A DNA stretch of 64,000 nucleotides from Fibrobacter sp. (GCA_017412605.1 JAFPWY010000012.1:1-64000), one strand, 5' to 3'; positions 8,278-17,819 are shown, counted from the stretch's first letter. Notes: generated by a model not told the origin, from the letters alone. A program made the numbers and translations.

Positions 8278-10785
8278 CTATTCGGGACAGTTCCCTTTTT
8301 TCCGATCTATCCAGGTGCTTTCGTTGAATAGCTGGCCTTCGCTAAGGCCGTATTTTTCCTCGACTCCGGCTTGTGCGATTGCGGCGTCGATGCTTATGTT
8401 GCCGCGGATGGCTGCAACGTAGGTCTGCACCTTGCGGCGCGCTGTTTCGGGGGACTCGTCGAGCAGCTCTATCCTGAAATTTCGGACGCCTGCGGCGGTG
8501 AGGCGCGGGTATAGCTTGAGTGCCGATTGTGGTTTGCCTACGAAAAGCGTGTTGCGACATTCGGCATCGCTCTGCAAGAAATGTTTTTCTCCCTTGTGGT
8601 CGAGGATTTCCACCTTGTGAAGCGTACAGATCTTGCCACATTCGGGGAAGCGCCTGCCATCGGTGAGAGCCCTCGCGAACGCACAGTATTCGGAGTGGAA
8701 AGCCGGCATGTATTGGTGGAGTGCCAGTTCCAGGCGGCTCGCGTCGATGTGGTCGAGCAGGTCGAAAAGCTGTGTGCTGTTCAGGTCCCAGGAGGGGTGG
8801 AGCATGTCGAGGCCTTGACCGAGCAGCCATTCATAGCTTAAGCTGTTTGCCGCATTGAGGCTGTAGTCGCCGTGGAGCGGAATGCCGCTTCCGCTCAGGA
8901 TGGCAAGTGCTCCGAGGCTCCGCACTAGGGCAAAGTCGGGGGCGAGGCGCAGGATGTTCTTGAGGTAATGGTTTTCGCCGGGCTTGTGGATGCGAAGCGT
9001 CGCCATGCCGGCTTTCAGCCCGAGTTCGCGGATTTGTTCCAGCGGCTCGTCGTACTTGACGCCCCAGTCAAAGTCCATAATGGCGCTGTCAATGTCGAGC
9101 CCGCGCAGCGCCTCGATCTGGTTGGGGCGGCGGACGAGCACGGAAATGTTTGCCTTTTGCAGTGCCGGACGGTCCTGGTGGCTTGCGGCTGCATGTGCCA
9201 GGAGCGTGTGCCCTAGTTTTGCATCCGGGGCGAGCATCATGCGTGCGGTGCGTGCGTCGTCCATGGCTGCCGTCGCCTTTTGGCGAAGGCCGCGCAGCAC
9301 TTTCCCGGGAACGAATGCGTTGGCCGGGACTCGGATGTCCAAAGAATGGGGCGCGTAAGCCGTCGAGCCGAGGGCGGAAAGCTCCTTTTCGGCCAGTTCG
9401 CGGAAGTCTCGCTTTTTGCCGCTTGTGCTGTCTGCCGTATCGCGGCTGGCTTCCACGGCGAAGTCGCTTTCGATTGAAATCTTGTGGTCGGCGTCGTCGA
9501 ACATCGTGAGGCGCAGCGGTTCCCCGATTTTTCCGCTCAGGACCATGTCGGCGGGAATGCGCCTGCTTTTTTCGCGGTCGTTGAACGTGTGCTGGAGTTC
9601 TTTTTCGAGGGCGGGGGAGTCGTTGCGGTAGGCCTTCATGCCGGGGGCGATTTTACGCAGCTCGAAATTTCTGCCGAACTGTAGGCGGATTAGGCCTTTT
9701 TGTGCGGTCACGCCGTACAGGCGGCCACCTTCGCTGACGCCCGTTTTAGGGTTCTCGAAAAGGATGCCGTCGCCTTGGCGGGGAAGCGCCGTGATGCCCC
9801 CATCGGGCATGGAAACTGCTATGCTGTCCCGTTCTATGCGGGAAACTTCGCCCAGGTATTCCCCGTGGTGGTTGCTGAAGGTTCCGTCGACGAGCGCCTG
9901 GTGGTCGACCCCGTCGAGCCAGCCGGTAGAAAGTCCGCGCGAGAACAGGACCTCGAGCGGTTCCATGTCTGTGGCGGGAAGCTTGTCGTGGGTGTCGAGG
10001 GCCTTGTTGTAAGCCTTGGCGACTGCGGCCACGTATTCGGGGCTCTTGAGGCGGCCTTCGACTTTAAGTGAATCGATGCCGATTTCTTCGAGGTCGTTAA
10101 GTCTGGGGAGCGCACAGAGGTCGTGCGGGCTAAAGAGGTACTGCGCGTCCGTGTCGCGGAATTCCTTGCCGTCTACGAAAATGCGGTAGGGGAGCCTGCA
10201 ACTTTGGGCGCACTGGCCTCTGTTCGCGCTGCGCCCGCCGAAGTTCTCGCTGGTGAGGCACTGGCCCGAATAGCTCACGCAGAGCGCCCCGTGTATAAAG
10301 ACTTCGAGTTCAAGCGGTGTCGCCTGTTTAATGGAGGCAATTTGCTTTAGGGAGAGCTCGCGGGCCAGCACGGCGCGGTTGAAACCCAGTTGCGAGACAA
10401 GATTCACGGCTTCGGCGCTGGCGAGTGTCATTTGTGTGCTGGCGTGGATTTCCTGGTCCGGCGCGATGGCCTTTATAAGGCGGGCGAGGCCGATGTCTTG
10501 GATGATGAACGCGTCGGGCTTGAGCGAGATGATTTTTTCGAGGAAATCGGGCAGGTCGCGGATCTCGCGCTCGAACACGAGGATGTTCATGGCGAGGAAC
10601 GTGCGGACCCCGCGGATCCTTGCGTAGCGGACCATCTCGGCTACGTCCTCGAACGAAAAGTCCTCGGTGCGTCCGCGGGCGTTCCAGTGGGGGACGCCGT
10701 AATAAACCGCGTCGGCTCCGTTCTGGATGGCGGCTTCCAGCATATCCCGCGTACCTACGGGCAACAGTAATTCCGGTCTCTTCAC
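8278..10785 (-). CDS. rlhA: U32 family protein, RlhA-like (23S rRNA hydroxycytidine synthase type)
   Basis: The protein has 835 residues. The N-terminal half is a U32 'peptidase' domain opening P-E-L-L-L-P-V-G. Its conserved block I-H-G-A-L-C-x6-C with C-x3-C places cysteines at 169, 176, 192 and 196, the set that binds Fe-S in characterised members. A long C-terminal extension resembles DUF3656. In E. coli this architecture is RlhA, which makes 5-hydroxycytidine at C2501 of 23S rRNA. It is longer than E. coli RlhA. A second U32 protein of the shorter TrhP type is at 34215, which supports splitting the two roles. The substrate assignment is by architecture only. Confidence 0.75.
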   Translation of the reverse strand: MKRPELLLPVGTRDMLEAAIQNGADAVYYGVPHWNARGRTEDFSFEDVAEMVRYARIRGVRTFLAMNILVFEREIRDLPDFLEKIISLKPDAFIIQDIGLARLIKAIAPDQEIHASTQMTLASAEAVNLVSQLGFNRAVLARELSLKQIASIKQATPLELEVFIHGALCVSYSGQCLTSENFGGRSANRGQCAQSCRLPYRIFVDGKEFRDTDAQYLFSPHDLCALPRLNDLEEIGIDSLKVEGRLKSPEYVAAVAKAYNKALDTHDKLPATDMEPLEVLFSRGLSTGWLDGVDHQALVDGTFSNHHGEYLGEVSRIERDSIAVSMPDGGITALPRQGDGILFENPKTGVSEGGRLYGVTAQKGLIRLQFGRNFELRKIAPGMKAYRNDSPALEKELQHTFNDREKSRRIPADMVLSGKIGEPLRLTMFDDADHKISIESDFAVEASRDTADSTSGKKRDFRELAEKELSALGSTAYAPHSLDIRVPANAFVPGKVLRGLRQKATAAMDDARTARMMLAPDAKLGHTLLAHAAASHQDRPALQKANISVLVRRPNQIEALRGLDIDSAIMDFDWGVKYDEPLEQIRELGLKAGMATLRIHKPGENHYLKNILRLAPDFALVRSLGALAILSGSGIPLHGDYSLNAANSLSYEWLLGQGLDMLHPSWDLNSTQLFDLLDHIDASRLELALHQYMPAFHSEYCAFARALTDGRRFPECGKICTLHKVEILDHKGEKHFLQSDAECRNTLFVGKPQSALKLYPRLTAAGVRNFRIELLDESPETARRKVQTYVAAIRGNISIDAAIAQAGVEEKYGLSEGQLFNESTWIDRKKGNCPE

Positions 10786-10819
10786 GGTTACAATGATAGA
10801 AAAAAACTACATTTGGACC

Positions 10820-11050
10820 ATGATGAAAAAATGGGCCTACCTTGTGTTGTTGTTTTCGTTTTGTTGCTGTGCATCTTCGGCGCTGCTGGCTTGCTCGGAT
10901 CCAGAAAAGGCTGCCGAGGTCGAGAGGCTTGCCATCCGCAACGAGGCGATGAGGCGTACCGTGGATTCGCTGCAAGACGAGGTGGATATCCTCAAGGCGC
11001 AGAGCGATTCGGTCAAGAACGAGCTCAAGTCGCTCGACATGCACCGCTAA
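10820..11050 (+). CDS. Small lipoprotein with a coiled coil
   Basis: This 76-residue product has two lysines and a hydrophobic stretch followed by the lipobox L-L-A-C (cysteine at about residue 25). After the cysteine comes one amphipathic heptad-like helix (about 30-72) with regular Leu/Val/Ile, charged in between. The start ATG-ATG at 10820 is chosen because it begins the signal peptide. It is divergent from the U32 gene. It resembles Lpp-like or other small periplasmic coiled-coil lipoproteins, with no specific family recognised. Confidence 0.65.
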   Translation: MMKKWAYLVLLFSFCCCASSALLACSDPEKAAEVERLAIRNEAMRRTVDSLQDEVDILKAQSDSVKNELKSLDMHR

Positions 11051-11071
11051 GCGTGCTTTTTATATAGTTCC

Positions 11072-12166
11072 TTAACTAGAACGCAAGAAAACTTTTTCGA
11101 GCCTTTCGATAATTTCGTCTATGGGCGTGAAAGCGCACATGGGGAGGCTGACTGCCTTTTGACTGGCCATGTCGGCGGCGTTTTCTGCATAACGTGCGGA
11201 AAGTTCTGCAAAGCAAGGCTGCTTGTGCAACGGCATGGGGTAGTGGATGCAGTGGGGGATGCCCGCCCTGTCCAGTTTCGCGATGAATTCTTCGCGGTTG
11301 TCCGCGAGCAGGGTGTACTGGGCGTAGGTGCTCGTGTTCCCGTCGGCGACCTGCTGCGGGCTGAGCCCTTCGATGTTTGCAAAAAACTGGTCGTAGCGTT
11401 CGGCTATCTTCCTGCGGCTTTCGAGTTCTGAGTCCAGGTGGGCGAGCTTCACGCGCAGGACTGCCGCCTGCAGTGCGTCGAGCCTGCTGTTCGTGCCGAC
11501 AACCTTGTGAAGATAGCGTTCCTCGCTGCCGTGGTTGGCAAGCATCCGCACTTTCTGCGTAAGATCCTTGCTTGCGGTGAAGATGGCACCGCCGTCACCG
11601 TAGCAGCCGAGGGGCTTGCTCGGGTAGAAACTGGTGATGGCCATGTCGCCGAGGGTGCAGGCGCGTTTGCTGCCTTGCATGGCCCCAAAGGCCTGCGCGG
11701 AATCCTCGAGGAGCCAGAGTCCGTGGCGCCGGGCAATCTCGCGGAGCTTCTCGTAGGGGGCACACTGGCCGAAGAGGTTGACCGCGATGATTCCGCGCGT
11801 CAGCGGGCCGACCAGGGATTCGACGCTCTCGGGGGAAATCTGGAGGGTGCGGGGGTCGATGTCGGCAAAAACGGGGGTCGCCCCGAGCCTCGCGACGCAT
11901 TCCGCCGGGGCGATAAAGGTGAAGTCCGGAACGACGACCTCGTCCCCCGGTTGGACGCTGAGGGCGGTCAGGGCGATGGTGAGCGCGTCGGTCCCGCTGG
12001 CGCAGGTGACGGCGTATGTACCGGTGTAGGCGGAAAGTTCTGCTTCAAGTGCAGCCACTTCCTGCCCGCCTATATATATTCCGCTGTCGAGCACAGCCTT
12101 CTCGGCTTTTTCGAGTTCTTCTCGGTAAGCTTCTCTCTGGCCCTGGATGTTCACGAACGGAATCAT
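11072..12166 (-). CDS. DegT/DnrJ/EryC1/StrS family aminotransferase
   Basis: The product has 364 residues from the ATG at 12166 (M-I-P-F-V-N-I). An upstream in-frame start at 12211 would add 15 residues that do not fit the family. The PLP fold shows S-G-T-D-A-L near 57-62, Asp155 in L-E-D-S-A-Q-A-F-G, and the PLP lysine at about 184 in F-Y-P-S-K-P-L-G. These enzymes aminate keto-sugar nucleotides used in surface polysaccharide synthesis. No sugar-nucleotide partner gene lies next to it, so the substrate is not assignable. Confidence 0.88.
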   Translation of the reverse strand: MIPFVNIQGQREAYREELEKAEKAVLDSGIYIGGQEVAALEAELSAYTGTYAVTCASGTDALTIALTALSVQPGDEVVVPDFTFIAPAECVARLGATPVFADIDPRTLQISPESVESLVGPLTRGIIAVNLFGQCAPYEKLREIARRHGLWLLEDSAQAFGAMQGSKRACTLGDMAITSFYPSKPLGCYGDGGAIFTASKDLTQKVRMLANHGSEERYLHKVVGTNSRLDALQAAVLRVKLAHLDSELESRRKIAERYDQFFANIEGLSPQQVADGNTSTYAQYTLLADNREEFIAKLDRAGIPHCIHYPMPLHKQPCFAELSARYAENAADMASQKAVSLPMCAFTPIDEIIERLEKVFLRSS

Positions 12167-12330
12167 GCTGTCAAATATAGAAATGCGCCGCTTTTGGGCG
12201 GGACTTTGCAAAAAAACTGCGAAAAATGTTCGTATTTCGTCTTTTTTTGACCTTCCCCTTGAAATCTCCGAATTTTTTACTAACTTTGTGCCAACATTTT
12301 TAAGTAGGTTTTCACCCGGAGAAATATAAG

Positions 12331-12591
12331 GTGCCTCAACATAAATCTTGCAAAAAGCGTTTGCGTCAGGCCGAAAAGGCCAATGCCATGAACCGTTCCG
12401 TTCGTTCTGCGATCCGTTCGAGCCTCAAGGTCATCCGTTCGGCTGCTTCTAAGGAAGACGCCCTCAAGGAAATGCCGAACCTGTTCAGCATGCTGGACAA
12501 GGCTGCCGCCAAGAGCCGTGCCGGTTTCAACGCCAATCGCGCTGCGAACTACAAGGCCAAGGCCGCCAAGGTCGTCAACGCCCTTGCTTAG
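12331..12591 (+). CDS. rpsT: 30S ribosomal protein S20
   Basis: This 86-residue, strongly basic protein begins with GTG. It has the S20 pattern H-K-S-C-K-K-R-L-R-Q near the N-terminus and a basic, alanine-rich C-terminal helix with N-R-A-A-N-Y-K-A-K. S20 binds 16S rRNA early in 30S assembly. It is a single gene followed by a clear hairpin terminator. Confidence 0.95.
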   Translation: MPQHKSCKKRLRQAEKANAMNRSVRSAIRSSLKVIRSAASKEDALKEMPNLFSMLDKAAAKSRAGFNANRAANYKAKAAKVVNALA

Positions 12592-12624
12592 TTTCTAGGT
12601 CTCCTAGTTGTTTGTTCACGAGAA

Positions 12625-12650
12625 CCAGCACGCCTAGCGTGCTGGATTTT
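12625..12650 (+). terminator. Intrinsic terminator after rpsT
   Basis: A perfect stem CCAGCACGC with GCGTGCTGG surrounds a short loop (12625-12645) and is followed by a T-rich run. It lies 33 bases downstream of the rpsT stop. Confidence 0.7.
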
Positions 12651-12782
12651 CGTGTATTTTGTCGTTTTAAGAATTTCGTCGCTTTGACCAACTTTGTAAA
12701 AAAAACATTCTGAGGTTGCGAATTTGGCCTTTAATCGGGCTTTTTTTGTGGCGTTTTTTTAAAAAACACCTGCGAAGTCTAT

Positions 12783-13745
12783 GTGGGGGTCGCATTTACG
12801 GGACTTTTTACTATTTTCAAGTCCGTGAATTTTGCAAAGACGACTATACATTTTCAGAATTCGACTCGCTCGATAACGGTCCATTTGCCGGAAATTTTGT
12901 TCCGTGCAAGCACCTGGATCAAGGTTATCGTCCTTGTCGGCGTAGTTCTCTTTGCGATACAGCTTGTCACGATTTCCCTTTATGACGGCTTGCTTTCTCA
13001 GGGGCTTTCCAGCCGTCTGGGGTTAGGTCGTGATCTTTCCAAGATCCAGGAAACGGTCGATTACCTTTCCATGACTTCGGACGACTTTTACAAGGACGAA
13101 CGCAGGCTTCATGCCCGTTACGGCCTGCCTGTGCCGGACGAGGCTACCCGCGAGATGGGTACCGGTGGCGAAATCGCATCCGATTCGCTCCTGCTCCGCG
13201 GTATGTCCCCGGTGCTCGAGAAAGCTGCGGAACTTCAGGAAGAAACGGACCGCCTGAAAAGCAAGTTCTACAACAACGGCGAGTCTTTCTCTTCTCTTAC
13301 CCATTATATCAACCAGAGACAGGCCATTTGGCGGTTCGTGCCGTCCATCTGCCCGACACAAGGGCATTATGCGTCCTCCTTTGGCCCGCGTATCCACCCC
13401 GTTACCGGTGAAGTGGGTAAGATGCACAACGGTATCGACATCGGCAACGACCGCTGGACCCCGATTTTTGCCTCGGCGGACGGTGTGGTCGAGATTGCCA
13501 AGTTGAGTCCTTCCTTCGGGAATTACGTAATGCTGGACCACAGCAACGGGCTCAAGACCGTCTACGCGCACATGCAGATGTATGTCGTGAAGCCGGGCGA
13601 GTTCGTCCGCCGCTACCAGCTAATTGGTTACATGGGAAATACCGGTCTCTCTGTTGGCCCGCACTTGCATTACGAGGTGTGGGAGAACAACCACCCGGTA
13701 AATCCGCTTGCCTATATTTTGCCTAACGACCACTCGGTCGAGTAG
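12783..13745 (+). CDS. Membrane-anchored M23 family metallopeptidase
   Basis: The protein has 320 residues with one membrane segment (about 46-66), a helical periplasmic stretch, and a C-terminal LytM/M23 domain. The zinc ligands are visible as M-H-N-G-I-D (His215, Asp219) and H-L-H (294-296). The ligand set is complete, so it is probably an active peptidoglycan endopeptidase rather than a degenerate EnvC/NlpD activator. The start is uncertain: the frame opens with GTG at 12783 and no strong ribosome site is seen. Confidence 0.85.
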   Translation: MGVAFTGLFTIFKSVNFAKTTIHFQNSTRSITVHLPEILFRASTWIKVIVLVGVVLFAIQLVTISLYDGLLSQGLSSRLGLGRDLSKIQETVDYLSMTSDDFYKDERRLHARYGLPVPDEATREMGTGGEIASDSLLLRGMSPVLEKAAELQEETDRLKSKFYNNGESFSSLTHYINQRQAIWRFVPSICPTQGHYASSFGPRIHPVTGEVGKMHNGIDIGNDRWTPIFASADGVVEIAKLSPSFGNYVMLDHSNGLKTVYAHMQMYVVKPGEFVRRYQLIGYMGNTGLSVGPHLHYEVWENNHPVNPLAYILPNDHSVE

Positions 13746-13815
13746 GTGCCTTCTCTGCTAGTTTTCTTGGCGCTGGTCTGACCGGCGGTAGCGAAGGGTT
13801 CCCCACGGGGGAATA

Positions 13816-15207
13816 TTGAAATCCATTCCATTCATGGCGTCGCTGGCGTTTGCCTGCCCGATGTTTGTGGAGTTTTTCCCGGACCCGACGGCCGTCCGCG
13901 ACGAGGAAGGCGAGTACGTCGAAATCCGTCTTGACGATTTTTCTGCCGACAGCCTGTTCGTGGCCTTCGAATCGAAACCGACGCTCTCCTTTGCCTACCC
14001 TGCAGGGTCGAGGCTTGTGCTGGTGCACGATTCCGCCTTCTGTCCCGATGCCCCGAAGATTTCGTGCGGCTCTCTCGGGAGTGTCGCCATGCCCAACTCG
14101 CGCGAGTCCACCTGGAAACTGTGGGCGGGGGATTGTTCCGATTCCGTGGCGCTCCCCAAGCCCAAAGCGGGCTATGCCTTCCAGAGGGTTCGCGAGACGG
14201 ACGAGTGGACGTTTAGCCGGGGGACGCCCGGGACGGCCGACCCGGATTACGAGGTCGGTTTCGACGATTGCGGGCTTGCTAGTGTCAAGGCTGTTTACGG
14301 CGGGGGCGAATGGGCCGTTTCGGGGTGGTTGAGCGGTTGTGATTCGGCCGCGTTGGCCGTGGAGTCCCTGAATCTCTCCAAGTTGGGGGGATGGCGCCTT
14401 GATACGGTTCCCGTGGCAGGGCGGTTCTCGCTGCAGTTCCGCGGGGATGCTGTTTGGCTGAGACTGCGTCTGCCCCGCGACGAGGCTCCGGCGAACGATT
14501 TCCTGGATACGCTCCTCTTGCGGCGAGGAACTTCGCCGCTGGTCATTTCCGAAATACACCATTGCCCCTCGGAGCCCGAGCCGGAGTGGATCGAGCTCTA
14601 CAACGGGTCACGCTATTCGCTCCCGCTGTCACGGGTACAGTTCCTTGGCCGGAGCGGTTTCCTTTCGGATTCCATTGCTCCTTATGGGAGTGTCTTGGTG
14701 ACGCGCGACTCGCTTTCGCTCCGCAGCTCCATCGGTTTCAAGGATGTGCGGATTATTCAGGCGAATTTCGGCTACTTGAGCAATACGGGTGGATCCGTGC
14801 TGCTTGCGGTCGACAGTTCTGTGGTGGACAGCGTCGGCTGGGACAAGAATACGGCGAAATGTCCGGCTGGTTTCAATCCGCGCACGATGCTTTCCGAAAA
14901 CACGCCCGGCTTTTTGGGCTACGCCTCGCAGAAAGCTGTAGGGGAGGCGCCCTTCCGGTACACGCTCTCCTCGAGAGTCGTGCGCCGGAGGGGCGACCCG
15001 CTGCGCATCCGCGTGGATGGAGAGTCTGTTGTGTCGCTCAAGTTGCTGGACTCGGCCCGCAGGGAGGTCTGGTCGTTTGTCGTCCCGCCATCGTCGGGCA
15101 AGTGGTGGGTGGTTCCGGCGGCGGAAAGGCTGGGCGTCGGGGTAGGTTATGTTTCGCTCTCGGTGGGGGAATATGCGTCGGTCGTGGGTATTGTGGTTAG
15201 GCCTTAG
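13816..15207 (+). CDS. Exported lamin-tail-domain protein
   Basis: This 463-residue protein begins at TTG 13816 with a short signal-like stretch (K-S-I-P-F-M-A-S-L-A-F-A). A lamin-tail-like module is visible near residues 238-330 (V-I-S-E-I-H-H, then P-E-W-I-E-L-Y-N-G), and a shorter E-Y-V-E-I-R segment near residue 35 may be a second, decayed one. Such modules occur on cell-surface proteins and some exonucleases. No catalytic domain is seen. The C-terminus is beta-rich and sorting-domain-like. It overlaps the next gene by 35 bases. Confidence 0.65.
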   Translation: MKSIPFMASLAFACPMFVEFFPDPTAVRDEEGEYVEIRLDDFSADSLFVAFESKPTLSFAYPAGSRLVLVHDSAFCPDAPKISCGSLGSVAMPNSRESTWKLWAGDCSDSVALPKPKAGYAFQRVRETDEWTFSRGTPGTADPDYEVGFDDCGLASVKAVYGGGEWAVSGWLSGCDSAALAVESLNLSKLGGWRLDTVPVAGRFSLQFRGDAVWLRLRLPRDEAPANDFLDTLLLRRGTSPLVISEIHHCPSEPEPEWIELYNGSRYSLPLSRVQFLGRSGFLSDSIAPYGSVLVTRDSLSLRSSIGFKDVRIIQANFGYLSNTGGSVLLAVDSSVVDSVGWDKNTAKCPAGFNPRTMLSENTPGFLGYASQKAVGEAPFRYTLSSRVVRRRGDPLRIRVDGESVVSLKLLDSARREVWSFVVPPSSGKWWVVPAAERLGVGVGYVSLSVGEYASVVGIVVRP

Positions 15208-15904
15208 CGTGAACCTTTGGGCCGCCGGCGGGGCGGTTCCGTTTGTACCGACGGTGCGGGGCGACCTGGCGCCGGCTGGATTTCCCGGGTTTTACACGTC
15301 CCCGGCGCGGATTGCCGCTCCCGGTTTTGCGCTTTCGGCGGTGTACGGCGCGGGGGACGTGGACGAGTTTGCCTATGCTGGCTACGGGGAAGCTGGTGCC
15401 GGTCCGCTCCGGTTGGCTTTTTTCAGTGCTTTCCACGGGCTCGACAGCCTGTACAGGCAGTCCTATTCGGAAATGCAGACTTCGTTGCCTGTGGGAATGT
15501 TTGTCCTTGGCGCCGCCTATGGGCTTTCGATGGAGTGGCTCCCCGGAGCCGAAAGATGGGCGAGACACCGCTACAAGGCGGCGACCATGTTCTTGTGGCG
15601 GGACTTTGCCGTGGGAGGGATGGCCTATGGTTTTACGGATGAACGTATCGATGGGCTCGGCGGGTTTCACTGGGAGCCGGACGGGAGTTTTTCTTTTTTC
15701 CTGGAGGCTGACAGAAACTCGGTCTGGATAGGGAATGGGGTCCGCTTTCGGTATGGCGAGGTGCATTTCCGTTACGGATTCCCCGATTTTGCGGTCTCGT
15801 TGCTTTTCTGCGCCAGCTGGGAGGGATGGTTTGCCGGGATGATGGCGGGTTCGGGTGGAGTCCCCGTTTTGGGGGCTTTTTCGGGGAAAAGGCTTGCAAA
15901 ATGA
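15173..15904 (+). CDS. Exported protein, probably outer-membrane beta-barrel, unknown function
   Basis: The product has 243 residues from the ATG at 15173, which begins a good signal peptide (M-R-R-S-W-V-L-W-L, cleavage near A-A-G-G-A). The rest alternates short aromatic-rich strands with Gly/Asp turns, as expected for an outer-membrane barrel or a PorV/PorQ-like fold. No family was recognised by eye. It starts inside the lamin-tail gene, so the pair is probably co-translated. Confidence 0.6.
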   Translation: MRRSWVLWLGLSVNLWAAGGAVPFVPTVRGDLAPAGFPGFYTSPARIAAPGFALSAVYGAGDVDEFAYAGYGEAGAGPLRLAFFSAFHGLDSLYRQSYSEMQTSLPVGMFVLGAAYGLSMEWLPGAERWARHRYKAATMFLWRDFAVGGMAYGFTDERIDGLGGFHWEPDGSFSFFLEADRNSVWIGNGVRFRYGEVHFRYGFPDFAVSLLFCASWEGWFAGMMAGSGGVPVLGAFSGKRLAK

Positions 15905-15920
15905 TTCGGTGATTGACGGA

Positions 15921-17240
15921 ATGTGGAATAATTTGTTTATTTTGCAGTATATGAATGAGCTAGTGGTTGATGGTGCGTTCAACTGGACTGTGGCATGGAG
16001 CTTCCTGTGCTGCGTCCTGTTGGTGGTATCGTCCGTGGCGATACTGTATATCCGCGACAACCGCGAAAAGCAGAAACTCTATAAACTGTTTGCTGGCCAT
16101 ATGGGCGAATTCATCGTCGTTCTTTCTCCGAAGATGGAATTCCTCTACGGTCTCCCTATTTTTTCCAGCGATCCGTTTTTCGGGATGATTAACCGCGAAC
16201 GGTCCCTTGAAGTATTTCTCCCTGCGGCAGACTGGATTCGTCTCAGTGCCTATTTCAAGGATACGGACCGTCATCCGAATATGCCCTTTGTGCTTTCTTA
16301 TGACGATGGAGGCGAAGCTCCCATCTGGTACGAGTTGCGTTGCGTAAAAAAGTATTATTCCTCGGTAGAGTTCCATTACGTGTGCTTTATCAGGAACATC
16401 TCTAAGGAAGTCGAAATCAGGAAGAACAAGGAAGATGTCGAATCGAAACTCAGGATGCTCCTCGAGAATACGGGTGACTTCATCTGGAAATTCGATGTCG
16501 AAAACCACAGACTGATAAGCCTTACCCAGGCATCTGCCGATAGCTACCGGATTATCCCGATTCCTGTGGGGGAGGTCGACTTGCATATGCTTGTCCCGCC
16601 GCAGGATTATGACGTGCTTATGGAACTAATCAACCAGCATGTGCTGGCTTACCATAGGACGGGAAATATCGATGATGGTGATGTCAATACGAAGATTCGC
16701 GGTTACCGCCAGGACAAGTCGATGGTGTGGTACGACCTGCATTGCAAGTTGGAAGTGAACGACGATGGTCACCTTTTCTACAGGGGCGTGGCACGCCGCA
16801 TGGACGTGATGCTCGATAACCCGCTGTTCAGTACCGACGAGGAAAAGGATGCAATGCTTGCGGCGGCAATGTCCTTCCCCGATATTCGTACTTTCTGGGT
16901 GGATAGAAATTTTGTTGTGCAGGGCTGTAACCAGGCGTTCTCGCTGGATATGAAACGGAGCAATCCTGATGATATCAACGGAACTTCGTTGGAAAAACTG
17001 ATTCCGGAAAAGTATTTCTCGGTGATTGCCCGAAAAATTGATGATGTCTTCAGTATGCGCAAGAGCGTTGTCTGGAAGGATGTCTTCATGTCCTCCGACC
17101 AATATATTGTTTTTAATGCGGTTCCGTTGACGACGGAAAGTGGACTGGTTCAGCGCGTTATGTGCCTGTACCTGTTGTTGAATCCGAACGAGATTCTATC
17201 GACGAAGGTAGAACCTACAAACAAGGAAGAAAAAAAATGA
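15921..17240 (+). CDS. Membrane-anchored PAS sensor protein without an output domain
   Basis: The product has 439 residues with one membrane segment (about 22-45), then three PAS-like regions (about 60-170, 185-300 and 320-425). Cues are F-I-W-K-F-D-V-E-N-H and F-W-V-D-R-N-F-V-V-Q-G-C-N-Q-A-F. No kinase, GGDEF, EAL or HTH follows, so any output must go through a partner. The ATG at 15921 is chosen; 15951 is an alternative. The 3' end overlaps the rhodanese lipoprotein start by 4 bases (ATGA), which suggests a shared transcript. Confidence 0.7.
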   Translation: MWNNLFILQYMNELVVDGAFNWTVAWSFLCCVLLVVSSVAILYIRDNREKQKLYKLFAGHMGEFIVVLSPKMEFLYGLPIFSSDPFFGMINRERSLEVFLPAADWIRLSAYFKDTDRHPNMPFVLSYDDGGEAPIWYELRCVKKYYSSVEFHYVCFIRNISKEVEIRKNKEDVESKLRMLLENTGDFIWKFDVENHRLISLTQASADSYRIIPIPVGEVDLHMLVPPQDYDVLMELINQHVLAYHRTGNIDDGDVNTKIRGYRQDKSMVWYDLHCKLEVNDDGHLFYRGVARRMDVMLDNPLFSTDEEKDAMLAAAMSFPDIRTFWVDRNFVVQGCNQAFSLDMKRSNPDDINGTSLEKLIPEKYFSVIARKIDDVFSMRKSVVWKDVFMSSDQYIVFNAVPLTTESGLVQRVMCLYLLLNPNEILSTKVEPTNKEEKK

Positions 17241-17689
17241 AAAAAGTTATAGCGCTTTCTCTTTTGGCGATGATCATGACTGCCGGCTGTAATGAAACGC
17301 CGAAGGCCGAAACTCAGGCCGCTCCGGCGGCGCAGCCAGCCGCAGTGCAGCAGGCTCCGGCCGCAGAACCGACCCCTGCTCCGGAGGCTCCGAAGGCTGC
17401 TATCACTAATGTGGAATGGGCGCAGGCTCTTGAAATGCAGAAGAACGGTGCGGTGCTGATCGACGTGCGCACTCCGGCAGAGGTGGCCGAAGGGACGGCT
17501 CCGGGTTCCATCAATATCCCGCTCCAGGAAGCCGAACAGCGTATTGCCGAATTCCCGAAGGACAAGGACTTGCTGATCTTCTGCCGCAGCGGTAAGCGCA
17601 GCATGGCCGTTTCGAACTTCCTGATCCAGAACGGCTACGAACGCGTATTCAACGTGGTTGGCGGATTCCTCGCGTTCCCGAAGAATTAG
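17237..17689 (+). CDS. Rhodanese-domain lipoprotein
   Basis: This 150-residue lipoprotein has lipobox M-T-A-G-C (Cys18). An Ala/Pro/Gln-rich linker (25-55) follows, then one rhodanese domain. The active-site loop F-C-R-S-G-K-R-S has the catalytic Cys at 116. Single-domain rhodaneses move sulfane sulfur. The periplasmic anchoring and coupling to a PAS sensor hint at a role in sulfur or redox signalling, which is inference. Repeat copy 3 starts 5 bases after its stop. Confidence 0.87.
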   Translation: MKKVIALSLLAMIMTAGCNETPKAETQAAPAAQPAAVQQAPAAEPTPAPEAPKAAITNVEWAQALEMQKNGAVLIDVRTPAEVAEGTAPGSINIPLQEAEQRIAEFPKDKDLLIFCRSGKRSMAVSNFLIQNGYERVFNVVGGFLAFPKN

Positions 17690-17693
17690 AATT

Positions 17694-17816
17694 CAGGGAT
17701 TAGGGGCTAGGATCTAGAGGCTAGGGAAAAATAACACGGCTTCGCCGTCTGTTATTGACGTACGAAGTGCGTGATCCTTATTCCCTAGATTCTAGTCTCT
17801 AGCCTCTATCCCCTAA
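17694..17816. repeat. Dispersed heptad/hairpin intergenic element, copy 3 (ribD leader)
   Basis: CTAG heptads (17700-17726), hairpin ACGGC-TTC-GCCGT (17736-17748), hairpin ACGTAC-GAA-GTGCGT (17758-17772, one G-U pair) and closing CTAG heptads run up to 4 bases before the ribD start. It fills the whole gap between the rhodanese gene and ribD. No FMN riboswitch is seen there. Confidence 0.85.
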
Positions 17817-17819
17817 CAA

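Noticed and set aside
17690-17819. FMN riboswitch upstream of ribD
   Set aside because: The gap is fully occupied by the repeat element; no conserved RFN-element blocks are seen there or upstream of ribE.
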